Part shown: in pieces, positions 35,749-45,005 of the stretch
Layout of the letters: each line of letters starts with the position of its first letter
Position numbering within the stretch: position 1 is the first letter of the stretch
From: Pontibacter silvestris
GTDB taxonomy: Bacteria; Bacteroidota; Bacteroidia; Cytophagales; Hymenobacteraceae
Assembly: GCF_020907275.1 (NCBI RefSeq)
Contig: NZ_JAJJWI010000004.1
Location: forward strand, 1-64,000
Length of the DNA: 64,000 bases
Direction: 5' to 3'
Notes under the pieces: generated by a model
Told to the model about the DNA's origin: nothing
The model's database searches: none
What the model saw: only the letters and a program-made list of their open reading frames with translations
Translations under genes and position numbers: made by a program

Positions 35749-35926
35749 TCTATGGAAGTATCTGATTCATAACCTGCTTCATTCAAGCCCATCAAAGCTG
35801 TGATTTAGAACTGCTTCGGGATGGTTAACACTAAGAAAGCCCAGTTACATCAAATGCAAAATCTAAAATTTATCTGTTGCTGATTGATCATTAAGTGCCT
35901 TCTTTTTGTTTTAGTTAGATTGTGTC

Positions 35927-35945
35927 CTGATCAATAAATGATCAG
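35927..35945. repeat. Short palindrome upstream of radA
   Basis: CTGATCA-ATAAA-TGATCAG, a perfect 7-bp inverted repeat 24 bp upstream of the radA start codon. It may be an operator or a leader hairpin. Confidence 0.4.
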
Positions 35946-35969
35946 TTAGAAAAAGAATAATTATCCTTA

Positions 35970-37349
35970 ATGGCTAAAATAAGAACATCATACTTCTGTC
36001 AGAACTGTGGGGCGCAGTCTGCAAAATGGATTGGCAAGTGCCCTGCCTGTGGCGAATGGAATACCTATGTAGAAGAGGTAGTGCAGAAAGAGGAAGTAAC
36101 TCCAACAAGTGCCTGGAAAGTAGGCAGTGGCTCTGCCCAGGTATCCAGCAAGCCTAAACCAATAGCAGATATAAGCTATCAGGAGCAGCTGCGCATACAA
36201 ACACAGGACCAGGAACTGAACCGTGTGTTAGGCGGTGGCATAGTGCCAGGCTCTATGGTACTTATTGGTGGCGAGCCAGGCATAGGTAAGTCTACCCTGA
36301 TGCTGCAAATTGCCTTGAGCCTGACAGGGCTGCGGGTGCTGTACGTAAGCGGCGAAGAAAGCGAGCAGCAAATAAAAATGCGGGCAGAGCGCCTGGTGGC
36401 ACAGACATCCGACTGCTTTATATTAACAGAAACAGGTACACAGAATATATTTAAACAGATAGAACTGCTGCGTCCGCAGGTGCTGGTAGTAGACTCCATT
36501 CAAACGCTGCACTCTTCTTTTATTGAGGCAGGCGCAGGTAGCGTAAGCCAGGTGCGGGAGTGTACGGCAGAGCTACTAAAGTTTGCCAAAGAAAGCGGGG
36601 TGCCTGTTTTCCTGATCGGGCACATTACAAAAGAAGGTAACCTGGCCGGTCCTAAAATATTGGAACATATGGTAGACACAGTGCTGCAATTTGAAGGCGA
36701 TCGCCACATGACCTACCGTATTCTAAGAACCACTAAAAACCGCTTTGGTTCTACATCGGAGTTAGGAATTTACGAAATGCTTGGCTCAGGCCTGCGCGAA
36801 GTAAGTAACCCCTCCGAGATTCTGATTTCTCAGCGCGAGGATGCCTTTAGCGGTATTGCTATTGGTGCTACTCTGGAGGGGAACCGCCCGCTGTTGATTG
36901 AAGTACAAAGCCTGGTTACTCCTGCTACTTATGGTACACCACAACGCACTAGCACCGGTTTCGATGCCAAGCGCCTGAACATGTTGCTTGCTGTGCTGGA
37001 GAAGCGCGGAGGGTATCGGCTTGGCACACAGGATGTGTTCCTGAACATTGCCGGTGGCCTTAAGGTAGAAGACCCGGCACTGGACCTGACAGTATGTGCA
37101 TCCATACTTTCTTCTTTCGAGGATATGGCTATACCAAGTACTGCCTGCTTTGCCGCAGAGGTAGGTTTAGGTGGAGAAGTGCGTGCTGTTAATCGTGTCG
37201 AAAACCGCATCAGTGAAGCAGAAAAACTTGGCTTTCAGGATATTTATATCTCCAAGTACAACAAAAAGGGACTGGACTTTAGCAAGTTCTCTATCAATAT
37301 ACATCCTTTCGGAAGGCTGGAGGAAGTGTTCGGCAACTTGTTCGGGTAA
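35970..37349 (+). CDS. radA: DNA repair protein RadA
   Basis: A 459-residue RecA-like branch-migration helicase. The N-terminal C4 zinc finger is CQNCGAQSAKWIGKCPACGEW-like (Cys pairs near 10/13 and 26/29). The Walker A GGEPGIGKST starts at about residue 100, followed by the RadA-specific KNRFGS motif and the C-terminal Lon-like domain. It works in recombination intermediate processing. It ends in a strong terminator and seems to be monocistronic. Confidence 0.98.
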   Translation: MAKIRTSYFCQNCGAQSAKWIGKCPACGEWNTYVEEVVQKEEVTPTSAWKVGSGSAQVSSKPKPIADISYQEQLRIQTQDQELNRVLGGGIVPGSMVLIGGEPGIGKSTLMLQIALSLTGLRVLYVSGEESEQQIKMRAERLVAQTSDCFILTETGTQNIFKQIELLRPQVLVVDSIQTLHSSFIEAGAGSVSQVRECTAELLKFAKESGVPVFLIGHITKEGNLAGPKILEHMVDTVLQFEGDRHMTYRILRTTKNRFGSTSELGIYEMLGSGLREVSNPSEILISQREDAFSGIAIGATLEGNRPLLIEVQSLVTPATYGTPQRTSTGFDAKRLNMLLAVLEKRGGYRLGTQDVFLNIAGGLKVEDPALDLTVCASILSSFEDMAIPSTACFAAEVGLGGEVRAVNRVENRISEAEKLGFQDIYISKYNKKGLDFSKFSINIHPFGRLEEVFGNLFG

Positions 37350-37398
37350 AGAAAGTTGGCCAAAGTCAGACTGCTACAACTGTAGTAAATGCACTATA

Positions 37399-37443
37399 AA
37401 AAAGCCGCCTGATACTATGTAAAGTGTCGGGCGGCTTTTTTTG
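37399..37443 (+). terminator. radA terminator
   Basis: An 11-bp GC-rich stem (AAAAAGCCGCC and complement) followed by a run of T residues, about 50 bp past the radA stop codon. Confidence 0.9.
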
Positions 37444-37581
37444 TGGCTCATGTTTAAATACAAACTCATCTTAAAGCCATAAATAACCGTTAAATAATTA
37501 GATGCGTACTTTAATTCACACCTCTGTATAAAGTAAGAGGTGATTTAAGAACGATTTTGTGAAATATTAACAGATAAATAT

Positions 37582-38778
37582 ATGGCATTAATAAATAAAA
37601 AAGACATTGAAGAGTTAGTAAATGTGCAAAGCAACACAAATGCGTTGTGCATTTCTTTTTTCTTACCAACTCACCGTGCCGGCAAAGAAACGCTTAATGG
37701 CATGGACAGCCTTGCGTTTAAAAACCAGATACGTAAAGCCAAAGAGCTTCTAGAGACACATGATCTGACTAATGAGGAAATAGACGAATATCTGAAGCCT
37801 GCCGACGAGCTACTAAACAGCAATGGCTTCTGGAGGCACCAGGGAGAAGGATTGGCCGTGTTTATCACGAAAGGGTTTGCGACACATTACACGCTGCCGG
37901 TAACTATGCCAAATGAGGTGTATGTGCTGAATCAGTTCTACTTTACTCCTATCCTGCCAATTCTGAGCCAGAATGGCCGCTTCTTTATACTTTGGCTGTA
38001 TCGTGAAAACATAAGCTTTTACGAAGCAACATTAGACAGCATCAGGGAAGTAGATACAAGTTCTTTCTTACCCCCTAACATGAGTGAGACACCTTCTTTG
38101 AAATTTGACGAACGTAGCAATGACCAAGACTTTAACACCAGTAGAACAACCGTAAACGGTTCAAATATACTAGGTAACCCTCGTGGTTTTGCTCAAGCTG
38201 ATCAGCAGCATGACCGTGTAAGAGAATTTATGAAAGATGTGTCTACTGGTTTACAGGAAGTACTACATGATGCTCATGAACCATTAATTCTTGCTGGTGT
38301 AGACCACTACTGTACTCTTTTCAGAAAGTCCAGCAACTATAAAAACATTGTGGAAGATGTGATAAATGTGGATGAAAACACAGATGTTACCACGGCTCCT
38401 AAAACACTACACGAAAAAGCTTTGGCTATTATGAAGCCGCTGATGCACCAAAGCCACATAGAATCGCTGGACCGTTACCAGAATGTGGCAGGTACAGGAG
38501 TAACTTCAGAAGATATTGCTACTGTGGCAGCTGAGGCAGTACATGGCCGTATCGACACTCTGTTTATAGCACCGAGCCAACCTGTCTGGGGTACTTATGA
38601 TGCTAAAAGTGCCACAGCCGAGGTGCATAGCGAATACCATAAAGGTGATTATGATTTAATAAATCTGGCAGCAGTTAAAACTATTGCCCAGGGCGGTAGA
38701 GTTTTTGTAAGCGATTACAACGGGATGGCTGAGGTTAGCGACAATGGGGTTAATGTAAAAGCACTTTTCCGTTACTAA
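37582..38778 (+). CDS. BaeRF family 7-like protein (bacterial eRF1-like)
   Basis: A 398-residue cytoplasmic protein. The N-terminus (SNTNALCISFFLPTHRAGKE) and the arrangement of a HEGLAVF-like strand, a Sm-like middle part and the C-terminal region ending VFVSDYNGMAEV match the bacterial archaeo-eukaryotic release factor families (baeRF7). These are proposed to act in translation stress, but have no proven function. The gene stands alone between the radA terminator and its own. Confidence 0.78.
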   Translation: MALINKKDIEELVNVQSNTNALCISFFLPTHRAGKETLNGMDSLAFKNQIRKAKELLETHDLTNEEIDEYLKPADELLNSNGFWRHQGEGLAVFITKGFATHYTLPVTMPNEVYVLNQFYFTPILPILSQNGRFFILWLYRENISFYEATLDSIREVDTSSFLPPNMSETPSLKFDERSNDQDFNTSRTTVNGSNILGNPRGFAQADQQHDRVREFMKDVSTGLQEVLHDAHEPLILAGVDHYCTLFRKSSNYKNIVEDVINVDENTDVTTAPKTLHEKALAIMKPLMHQSHIESLDRYQNVAGTGVTSEDIATVAAEAVHGRIDTLFIAPSQPVWGTYDAKSATAEVHSEYHKGDYDLINLAAVKTIAQGGRVFVSDYNGMAEVSDNGVNVKALFRY

Positions 38779-38820
38779 CCAGTGTCACTTTTGGCCTTTC
38801 GAGCCAGATGTTATAATTTA

Positions 38821-38857
38821 GTGGGGCAGCCATTGCGGCTGCCCCACTGTTTTTTTA
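38821..38857 (+). terminator. Terminator after BaeRF-like gene
   Basis: An 11-bp GC-rich perfect stem (GTGGGGCAGCC and complement) followed by eight T residues. It also rules out the longer open frame (38782) as the true start of the radical SAM gene downstream. Confidence 0.95.
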
Positions 38858-38910
38858 GCAGAAAGAGTTTTATCTATATCTTAAACAGCCTCAGGAGCGC
38901 TCTATATAAA

Positions 38911-39930
38911 ATGCCGAATTTTACAGATGGGTTTAATTTTTTAAGTAAGCTTACGCCGTTACGTGTACTGAATGCGGCGCAGGTGGCAGGCAGTTACATT
39001 CTTTCGCGGATAACACGAAAGGCAAAGCATTCAGGTTATCCTATAAGTATATCGCTGGAGCCTACAACCTCTTGTAACCTTCGCTGCCCTGAGTGCCCTA
39101 GCGGTCTGCGTTCCTTTACGCGCCCCACAGGTATGCTGCAGGAGGGCCTGTTTAAGCAAACTATAGACCAGTTGCATCGCCGACTGCTTTACCTTATCTT
39201 CTATTTTCAGGGAGAGCCGTACTTGCATAAGAACTTTCTGGAGCTAGTAAAGTACGCTTCTGACAGAGGCATCTATACAGCCACATCTACCAATGCACAT
39301 TTTCTGGATGATGACATGGCTCGCAAAACAGTAGCCTCCGGTCTGGACCGTTTGATTGTATCGATAGATGGCACTACGCAAGAAACGTATACCGCTTACA
39401 GAATTGGCGGAAAATTAGACAAAGTGCTGGATGGTGTGCGGCATGTAGTGAAGTGGAAGCAGAAACTAAAAACAAAAACACCGCATATCATGTTTCAGTT
39501 TTTAGTGGTGCGCCCCAACGAGCATCAGCTGGAAGACGTAAAAAAGCTGGCAAAAGAGCTGGGGGTAGATGAGGTGGTATTTAAAACGGCTCAGATTTAT
39601 GATTATGAGCAAGGTTCACCGCTTATACCCACTATAGATTATTATTCCAGGTACAAGAACAACGGAAACGGGAGCTATTCAATTAAAAACAAGCTGCTGA
39701 ACCACTGCTGGCGTATGTGGCACTCCTGCGTCATTACCTGGGATGGCCTGGTTGTACCTTGTTGCTTTGATAAAGATGCTGAGTACAGGCAGGGCGATTT
39801 AAAGCTTAGCTCGTTTAAAGAGGTCTGGCGAGGGGCAAAGTACAACCAGTTCAGGCAAGCCTTGCTGCGCTCACGTGCCGAAATAGAGATGTGCAAGAAC
39901 TGTACAGAGGGTACTAAAGTGTGGGCTTAA
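38911..39930 (+). CDS. Radical SAM/SPASM domain protein
   Basis: A 339-residue enzyme. The 4Fe-4S motif CNLRCPEC (Cys55, 59, 62) and the C-terminal SPASM cysteines (CWRMWHSC, VPCCFD, MCKNC) are visible. Such enzymes modify peptides or lipids via 5'-deoxyadenosyl radicals, often RiPP precursors. No small precursor gene was seen nearby. The start ATG at 38911 is preferred because the longer frame overlaps a terminator. The mscS gene follows 33 bp later. Confidence 0.9.
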   Translation: MPNFTDGFNFLSKLTPLRVLNAAQVAGSYILSRITRKAKHSGYPISISLEPTTSCNLRCPECPSGLRSFTRPTGMLQEGLFKQTIDQLHRRLLYLIFYFQGEPYLHKNFLELVKYASDRGIYTATSTNAHFLDDDMARKTVASGLDRLIVSIDGTTQETYTAYRIGGKLDKVLDGVRHVVKWKQKLKTKTPHIMFQFLVVRPNEHQLEDVKKLAKELGVDEVVFKTAQIYDYEQGSPLIPTIDYYSRYKNNGNGSYSIKNKLLNHCWRMWHSCVITWDGLVVPCCFDKDAEYRQGDLKLSSFKEVWRGAKYNQFRQALLRSRAEIEMCKNCTEGTKVWA

Positions 39931-39963
39931 AACTGCAAAATCAGCATAATATAACCATTATAA

Positions 39964-40905
39964 ATGAAGATGAAAGATATTGATGATGCATTAGCATTGC
40001 TTTTAGATAAGCTGGAGGCGTGGGGTAGGCATTTAGTGCTGATGCTACCTAACATTTTTGTAGCGTTGATAATATTAGTACTCACTTTTATTATTGCTCG
40101 CTTTATCAGGGGCTGGATAGATAAACTTACTGCCCGCTTTTCACATAGCAAGGCGCTCAATAATCTTATCTCAACTATCCTATATATAGCGATGGTGATG
40201 GTTGGGTTCTTTTTTGCTCTCCAGATGTTAAACCTGGACAAAGTAGTTGTATCGCTTCTGGCTGGTGTCGGTATTATTGGTTTGGCTTTAGGTTTTGCTT
40301 TTCAGGATATTGCTGCCAACTTTATCTCCGGTGTAATCATAGCCATTCAAAGGCCGTTTGGGGTGGGCGACATGATTGAGACTAACGACTACTTCGGGAC
40401 AATTGAGCGCATTACGCTCCGTACAATAGACGTAAGGCAGGTAACAGGAGAGCTGGTGCGCTTACCTAATAAAATGGTGTTTGAAAACCCAACTACTAAC
40501 TTCTCCATTAACGGTGTGCGCCGCATTGATCTGGATGTGGGTATATCTTATGGAGAAGACCTGGAGCGTGTGCAGCGTGTGGTAATTGATGCGCTGCAGG
40601 AAGTGAAAAACCGTGTAAAGACCCGGGACATAGAAGTAATGTACCATGAGTTTGGGGACAGTTCTATCAACTTTAAAGCCCGCTTCTGGATTACGTACAG
40701 TCGCCAGGTAGATTATGTTTCAGCAAAAAGTGATGCCATTATCCGCATCAAGAAAACCTTCGATGCAAACGATATTCTTATCCCATTCCCAATCCGTACT
40801 TTGGATTTTGGTATAAAAGGCGGAGAAAAGTTAAACGAACAACTACAAAGCCTGAACCTTTCAATAAAGAACGGGCAGCAGTTAAGGGGAAGTGATAACA
40901 GTTAG
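39964..40905 (+). CDS. MscS-type mechanosensitive ion channel
   Basis: A 313-residue channel of the small-conductance family. About three membrane segments (about 28-50, 72-92, 95-118) end in the pore helix LAGVGIIGLALGFAFQDIAANF. The following cytoplasmic beta domain (RPFGVGDMIE, GTIERITLRTI, PNKMVFENP) is typical. It releases osmolytes on hypo-osmotic shock. It may share a transcript with the radical SAM gene. Confidence 0.95.
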   Translation: MKMKDIDDALALLLDKLEAWGRHLVLMLPNIFVALIILVLTFIIARFIRGWIDKLTARFSHSKALNNLISTILYIAMVMVGFFFALQMLNLDKVVVSLLAGVGIIGLALGFAFQDIAANFISGVIIAIQRPFGVGDMIETNDYFGTIERITLRTIDVRQVTGELVRLPNKMVFENPTTNFSINGVRRIDLDVGISYGEDLERVQRVVIDALQEVKNRVKTRDIEVMYHEFGDSSINFKARFWITYSRQVDYVSAKSDAIIRIKKTFDANDILIPFPIRTLDFGIKGGEKLNEQLQSLNLSIKNGQQLRGSDNS

Positions 40906-40928
40906 TAAGCTCATAATAACCAAAGTTG

Positions 40929-40979
40929 CTTTATAAACAGAAAAGGCTGAGGTATACCTCAGCCTTTTCTGTTTATAAG
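40929..40979. terminator. Bidirectional terminator mscS / PRPP-synthetase-like
   Basis: A near-perfect 25-bp palindrome centred on GGTATACC (CTTATAAACAGAAAAGGCTG on one arm). It serves the convergent genes on both sides. Confidence 0.93.
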
Positions 40980-41012
40980 ATTATACGTTACTTAACTTTA
41001 GTAAATCCTGAC

Positions 41013-41354
41013 TTACTTATCATCCTTGTCAAGGTTCTTACCTAAGTCTTCTACTTGTTTCATGAAGTTTTCAATATTCTCATCAGCATAAGGTCCATAA
41101 GAGTTAGAAATGGTACCTTTCATTCCAGAGCTAGTCTCTACAGCATAAAGTATAGACATATCATCAGGGTTGCTTTGCCCCTCAAAGCGGTAGAAATCTA
41201 CTATTCTTACCTCGTGTGGGCCAAATGTACTTTTATCATCCATGGTGCACAGGTGGTTTCCATCAGCAGTTACTTTAAAGTCTGCTTTGTAACCATCTTT
41301 AAAAAGGCGGTTGGTTACATTAACCAAAGATCTTTCTTCAACTTTATCTGACAT
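41013..41354 (-). CDS. Small conserved protein (PRPP-synthetase-named family)
   Basis: A 113-residue protein matching a Bacteroidota family often labelled phosphoribosylpyrophosphate synthetase (blocks DFYRFEGQSNPDD and ILYAVETSSGMKG). It lacks the PRPP synthase active site and is far too short, so the label is a misnomer. Function unknown. Confidence 0.8.
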   Translation of the reverse strand: MSDKVEERSLVNVTNRLFKDGYKADFKVTADGNHLCTMDDKSTFGPHEVRIVDFYRFEGQSNPDDMSILYAVETSSGMKGTISNSYGPYADENIENFMKQVEDLGKNLDKDDK

Positions 41355-41516
41355 AGCATATAGTTTTTAGAGTATCAATTCATAAGTATTAGTATAGAAC
41401 TATACGCAAAAACAAACTTAGGATACAGATAAAGCTGGAAAAATATCAGTAGCTTAGGTGAGTGGCCTGCTCAGGGTGTATGCAGTTCCAGTATGCTTCA
41501 GTATAAGCAAAGGCTA

Positions 41517-41699
41517 CTACTTTACAGTTGCAGCCTTCTGATCTAACTCTCTCTGTATCTTTTTAAAGTCGATAGAAGAACAGGCTCCGCCACAACCTTT
41601 TGCACAGCCGCTTTTAACTGCAAAACTACGGTACAGCACACGGGCAATATAAAATGCCGCTACTAAGAATATAACAAAGATGATTATTTCCTGTATCAT
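41517..41699 (-). CDS. FeoB-associated Cys-rich membrane protein
   Basis: A 60-residue single-pass membrane protein. One N-terminal helix (EIIIFVIFLVAAFYIARVLY) and a Cys-rich tail (GCAKGCGGAC). The family accompanies FeoB ferrous iron transporters, but no feoB is in the window. It probably binds metal or assists transport. Confidence 0.85.
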   Translation of the reverse strand: MIQEIIIFVIFLVAAFYIARVLYRSFAVKSGCAKGCGGACSSIDFKKIQRELDQKAATVK

Positions 41700-41732
41700 A
41701 CAATCTAATAACTAAGCAAAGGTATAAATAGT

Positions 41733-42536
41733 TTACTTTTGTGCGCCTTGCCAGTGTCCTGCTATAATGTCCTGTATTTCTGTATGCACTTTGCCATTGC
41801 TGGCTACTATTTCGCCTGTAAATATATAGTCTCCCTCATCGGCAAAACGGGTGACCTTACCCCCTGCTTCCTGCACAATAAGCACACCGGCTGCTACATC
41901 CCAAGGTTTCAGGTTATATTCAAAGAAACCTTCAAAGCGGCCAACTGCTACATAAACAAGGTCCATAGCTGCAGAGCCTATGCGTCGCAGTCCCTGCGAT
42001 TTCATCATAAAGTTGCCCATTACCTGGAGGTACTGCTGCATCAGGTTAAAGTCATAATAAGGGAAGCCAGTGGCTATAAGCGAGTCTTTTAATTCAGGAG
42101 CTTCTGACACATGTATAAGCTTGCCATTCAAATAAGCTCCGCCGCCTTTGTAAGCATAAAAAGATTCATCGCGGTTAGGTTCATACACCACCCCTACTAT
42201 AACCTGGTCATGTTCCATTAAGGCGACACTTACGCAATAGTCCGGCAGGCCATGCGTAAAGTTAGTAGTTCCGTCTAAAGGGTCTATTACCCAGTTATAA
42301 CGTTCTCCGCGTGTAGTTTCAGTGCCTTCTTCAGTTATAAAACCTGCTTCAGGCAAGAACTCTTTAAGCTCTGCTACCAATTGCTTCTCAGCCTCCTTAT
42401 CCACATATGATACGAGGTCGTTAAAGCCTTTCTTTTCTACTTTAGAGAGATCAAAAGTTTCGCCTTCTTGTTTTATAAACAAGCCAACCTTTTTGGCTAG
42501 CACTGTTACATTCTGGCAAAGTTGTTCAAGATTCAT
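41733..42536 (-). CDS. suhB: Inositol monophosphatase (SuhB-like)
   Basis: A 267-residue Mg-dependent phosphatase of the IMPase family. The metal motif WVIDPLDGTTNFTHG and the C-terminal KPWDVAAGVLIVQEAGG are intact, with the upstream EEGTE acid. The substrate may be inositol phosphate or another sugar phosphate. It lies 33 bp downstream of the Cys-rich protein start, in the opposite reading order, and 11 bp after the Lnb-like stop. Confidence 0.94.
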   Translation of the reverse strand: MNLEQLCQNVTVLAKKVGLFIKQEGETFDLSKVEKKGFNDLVSYVDKEAEKQLVAELKEFLPEAGFITEEGTETTRGERYNWVIDPLDGTTNFTHGLPDYCVSVALMEHDQVIVGVVYEPNRDESFYAYKGGGAYLNGKLIHVSEAPELKDSLIATGFPYYDFNLMQQYLQVMGNFMMKSQGLRRIGSAAMDLVYVAVGRFEGFFEYNLKPWDVAAGVLIVQEAGGKVTRFADEGDYIFTGEIVASNGKVHTEIQDIIAGHWQGAQK

Positions 42537-42547
42537 AATTATATATG

Positions 42548-43780
42548 TTATTTAATTGTCTGCCAGTGTGCTCTTCTTACTGGCTGTTTGGAAAACCATA
42601 CAATGTACGCGGCTCGCATGCCCAGGGCCAGTACTAACGGGAAAAATGCTACATGGAACTGCTGTGGCCACCACGGCCAGGCTACTAAAAGCACTAACGA
42701 TATAACAGCTGTAACGATTAAATACGTTCTGACCCAGCTAGGCAGATGGTATTTGCCCAGGTATACAGCTACTACAATATGTGTAGGTATAGCCCATAGC
42801 AGGTTATAATTGTTTGCTGTAGCCTGATGATCTGTTGCTGTCCAGAGTAAAAGTAATATAATGCCCAACAAACCAATAATAAGGTAAAATGTCAGGTCGG
42901 ATGTTCGGCTTCTGCGGCGTTTGCTTAAATCAAGCAGCGTTACCGCCAGCACCAGGGCAAAAATTACCCAGCAAAGCACTACTGGTGTAAAGAAAGTGTC
43001 TGGTACAGTAAGCTCAGGGTCCCGTTCAAATACTACCCGCACTTTGCCGGTCAGTGGTACAGTGCTGCCGTTTTGCTCAATGGTGGCATTGGCAAACCCT
43101 TTAGAAAGGTAGTCTGGCAAAAACATGTACTCGTAAGGTGTTGCTTCACGGTCTATGGGAGCACCTAAGGCTAAATCTATTCCAAAATCACCCCAGGGCT
43201 GTGGCGGCAGGTACAAGTCAATCAGGTTCCTGAACGTCATGTCCTTATCAAAATGGCTGATGTTAAACTTAACCTTGCCCGGGAAAGTAGCTTCTACGCC
43301 ATCTCTGATGCGGGTAGCACAGTTGTCGAAAAAGAAATCGTAGAGGTAAAAGCGGTTAGCAGGCAGGTAATTATTGGTCAGGAACTGCCAATACTGTTCC
43401 CGCTGCTCAGGTGTCAGGTTAAGGTCCTGCTCATAAACAGAGCGGTTTTCCATGGTGTAGCTGTACACAAAGTCCCGGAAGTAGGCCGCAGAAAGTTTAT
43501 AGTTGAGCTTTCCCCTGGCAAATTTCAGGTAAAAGTTCGGTTCATTAAAGTCAAAGGTGCCATAGTTGAAAACAATGTCCATGCCAGTAACGGGGTCTTT
43601 TACTCTCACGGCACTATGCCCGAATACCGCATACAGCTCATTCCCGCTGGAGCAGGTAATCAGGCTTATGCGGGCAGCCGGCGACAGGCGCATGCCTTCA
43701 AACTGTGCCCATCCCTGGCAGGTCATAAGGCACATAGTTAGAATCAGGAAAAGCTTTTTTAAATATTGATTCATAAACAT
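42548..43780 (-). CDS. Lnb N-terminal periplasmic domain (DUF4105) protein
   Basis: A 410-residue inner-membrane protein. A signal-anchor (about 5-24) leads to a periplasmic domain with ITCSSGNELYAVFGHSA and DNCATRIRDG blocks of PF13387. Four to five C-terminal membrane helices follow (about 267-400). The family includes lipoprotein N-acylation enzyme Lnb-type proteins in Bacteroidota. The ATG at 43774 is an equal start candidate. It lies between rsmI and suhB on the same strand, so it may be one operon. Confidence 0.85.
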   Translation of the reverse strand: MFMNQYLKKLFLILTMCLMTCQGWAQFEGMRLSPAARISLITCSSGNELYAVFGHSAVRVKDPVTGMDIVFNYGTFDFNEPNFYLKFARGKLNYKLSAAYFRDFVYSYTMENRSVYEQDLNLTPEQREQYWQFLTNNYLPANRFYLYDFFFDNCATRIRDGVEATFPGKVKFNISHFDKDMTFRNLIDLYLPPQPWGDFGIDLALGAPIDREATPYEYMFLPDYLSKGFANATIEQNGSTVPLTGKVRVVFERDPELTVPDTFFTPVVLCWVIFALVLAVTLLDLSKRRRSRTSDLTFYLIIGLLGIILLLLWTATDHQATANNYNLLWAIPTHIVVAVYLGKYHLPSWVRTYLIVTAVISLVLLVAWPWWPQQFHVAFFPLVLALGMRAAYIVWFSKQPVRRAHWQTIK

Positions 43781-43792
43781 TAAAAGGCTGAT

Positions 43793-44497
43793 TTATGCCT
43801 TATTTCCTTTAGTTGTTGCTCCTGCCACTACTAGCACGAATTCTCCTTTTATGGCTTTTGTAGTAAAAATCTGAATAAGCTCCTCTAACGTGCCGTTGAT
43901 AGTTTCTTCGAACATTTTAGAGATTTCACGTGAAACAGAGGCCATGCGTTCGCCCCCGAAGTACTCCTGAAATTGGGTAAGTGTTTTTAGCAGGCGGTGC
44001 GGCGATTCATAGAAAATCATGGTACGCTCCTCCTCTGCCAAGCTCTGCAGGCGGGTCTGGCGGCCCTTTTTGAGAGGCAGAAATCCCTCAAACGTAAACC
44101 TGTCGGTGCTGAAGCCAGACTTTACCAGTGCCGGAACGAAAGCCGTTGCACCCGGCAGGCATTCTATCTTAAGGTCATGCTTCAGACACTCCCGCACCAG
44201 GTAAAAACCAGGGTCCGATATACCGGGTGTGCCGGCATCTGAAATCAAAGCCATTACCTCCCCTGCCTTCAGGCGGTCTACCAGGTGCGATGTAGCCTTG
44301 TGCTCGTTGTGCAAGTGATGGCTGTGCATGCGCTTCTCAATGCCCAGGTGCTGGAGCAGCTTTCCACTCGTGCGGGTATCTTCTGCTAAAATCACATCTA
44401 CCTCTTTTAGCACCCGGATAGCGCGTAAAGTTATATCCTCCAGGTTACCGATAGGTGTTGGTACTAAATATAAATTCGTTTTTTCCTGTTCCTGCAT
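43793..44497 (-). CDS. rsmI: 16S rRNA 2'-O-methyltransferase RsmI
   Basis: A 234-residue SAM-dependent enzyme of the TP-methylase fold that 2'-O-methylates C1402 of 16S rRNA. Blocks VPTPIGNLEDIT, ILAEDTRTSGKLL and SDAGTPGISDPG are exact family hallmarks. ATG at 44497 is preferred over 44506. The C-terminal part of the gene contains a parS-like site (43922-43937). Confidence 0.97.
   Translation of the reverse strand: MQEQEKTNLYLVPTPIGNLEDITLRAIRVLKEVDVILAEDTRTSGKLLQHLGIEKRMHSHHLHNEHKATSHLVDRLKAGEVMALISDAGTPGISDPGFYLVRECLKHDLKIECLPGATAFVPALVKSGFSTDRFTFEGFLPLKKGRQTRLQSLAEEERTMIFYESPHRLLKTLTQFQEYFGGERMASVSREISKMFEETINGTLEELIQIFTTKAIKGEFVLVVAGATTKGNKA
43922..43937. promoter_or_regulatory. parS: Second parS-like site inside rsmI
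   Basis: GATTTCACGTGAAACA matches 14 of 16 positions of the canonical parS, including the full TTTCACGTGAAACA core. Intragenic parS sites are normal. The two sites are 39 kb apart. Confidence 0.65.
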
Positions 44498-44646
44498 AAT
44501 GCTCAAAGATACTACAAATTAGTAGAGGGTCTGAAATTATGGATCTTGAGTTAAAGAAGAAATAACGTAAAAAAGTATGAGAGTAAGAGCCCATAGACAA
44601 AGCCTTGAAAAGAGACAGCCTCAACAGCTTTATCAGCTAACTGGGC

Positions 44647-44892
44647 TCAGGCTTCATAGCTCTTATAAACCTCATCAATCTGAGCAGCCAGTTTATGATC
44701 CAGCTCTGTTATGGTGTTGCCTGCATCATGTGTGGTTAGCTGTATTTCAACTTTATTGTACACATTGCTCCACCATGGGTGATGATTTAACGCTTCAGCT
44801 ATTTCTGCCACATCGTTAATAAAAGCCATGGCTTCTTTAAAGTCTTTAAATTGAAAGCTTCGCTTCAGGTTATTGTCTTCTTCTTTCCACAT
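44647..44892 (-). CDS. phhB: 4a-hydroxytetrahydrobiopterin dehydratase
   Basis: An 81-residue pterin-4a-carbinolamine dehydratase. The pair of histidines in ALNHHPWWSNVYNKV and the C-terminal THDAGNTITELD match the family. It recycles pterin cofactor for aromatic hydroxylases or serves as a folate-related side activity. No aromatic hydroxylase is in the window. Confidence 0.92.
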   Translation of the reverse strand: MWKEEDNNLKRSFQFKDFKEAMAFINDVAEIAEALNHHPWWSNVYNKVEIQLTTHDAGNTITELDHKLAAQIDEVYKSYEA

Positions 44893-45005
44893 AAAAGGTA
44901 ATGTTTAATTGCTATATAGTTCTCAGTCAGAAACAAGCCTAAGGGCTAGGCGTATAGTTTAATTCATACTTAGTACGACAAATCAACATTAAACCTATAA
45001 AAACT

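Noticed and set aside
38782..38910. Longer N-terminus of the radical SAM protein
   Set aside because: It overlaps a classical terminator and begins 3 bp after the preceding stop; the ATG at 38911 is better.
41013..41354. True phosphoribosylpyrophosphate synthetase
   Set aside because: Too short and lacking the PRPP synthase active site; only a database name.
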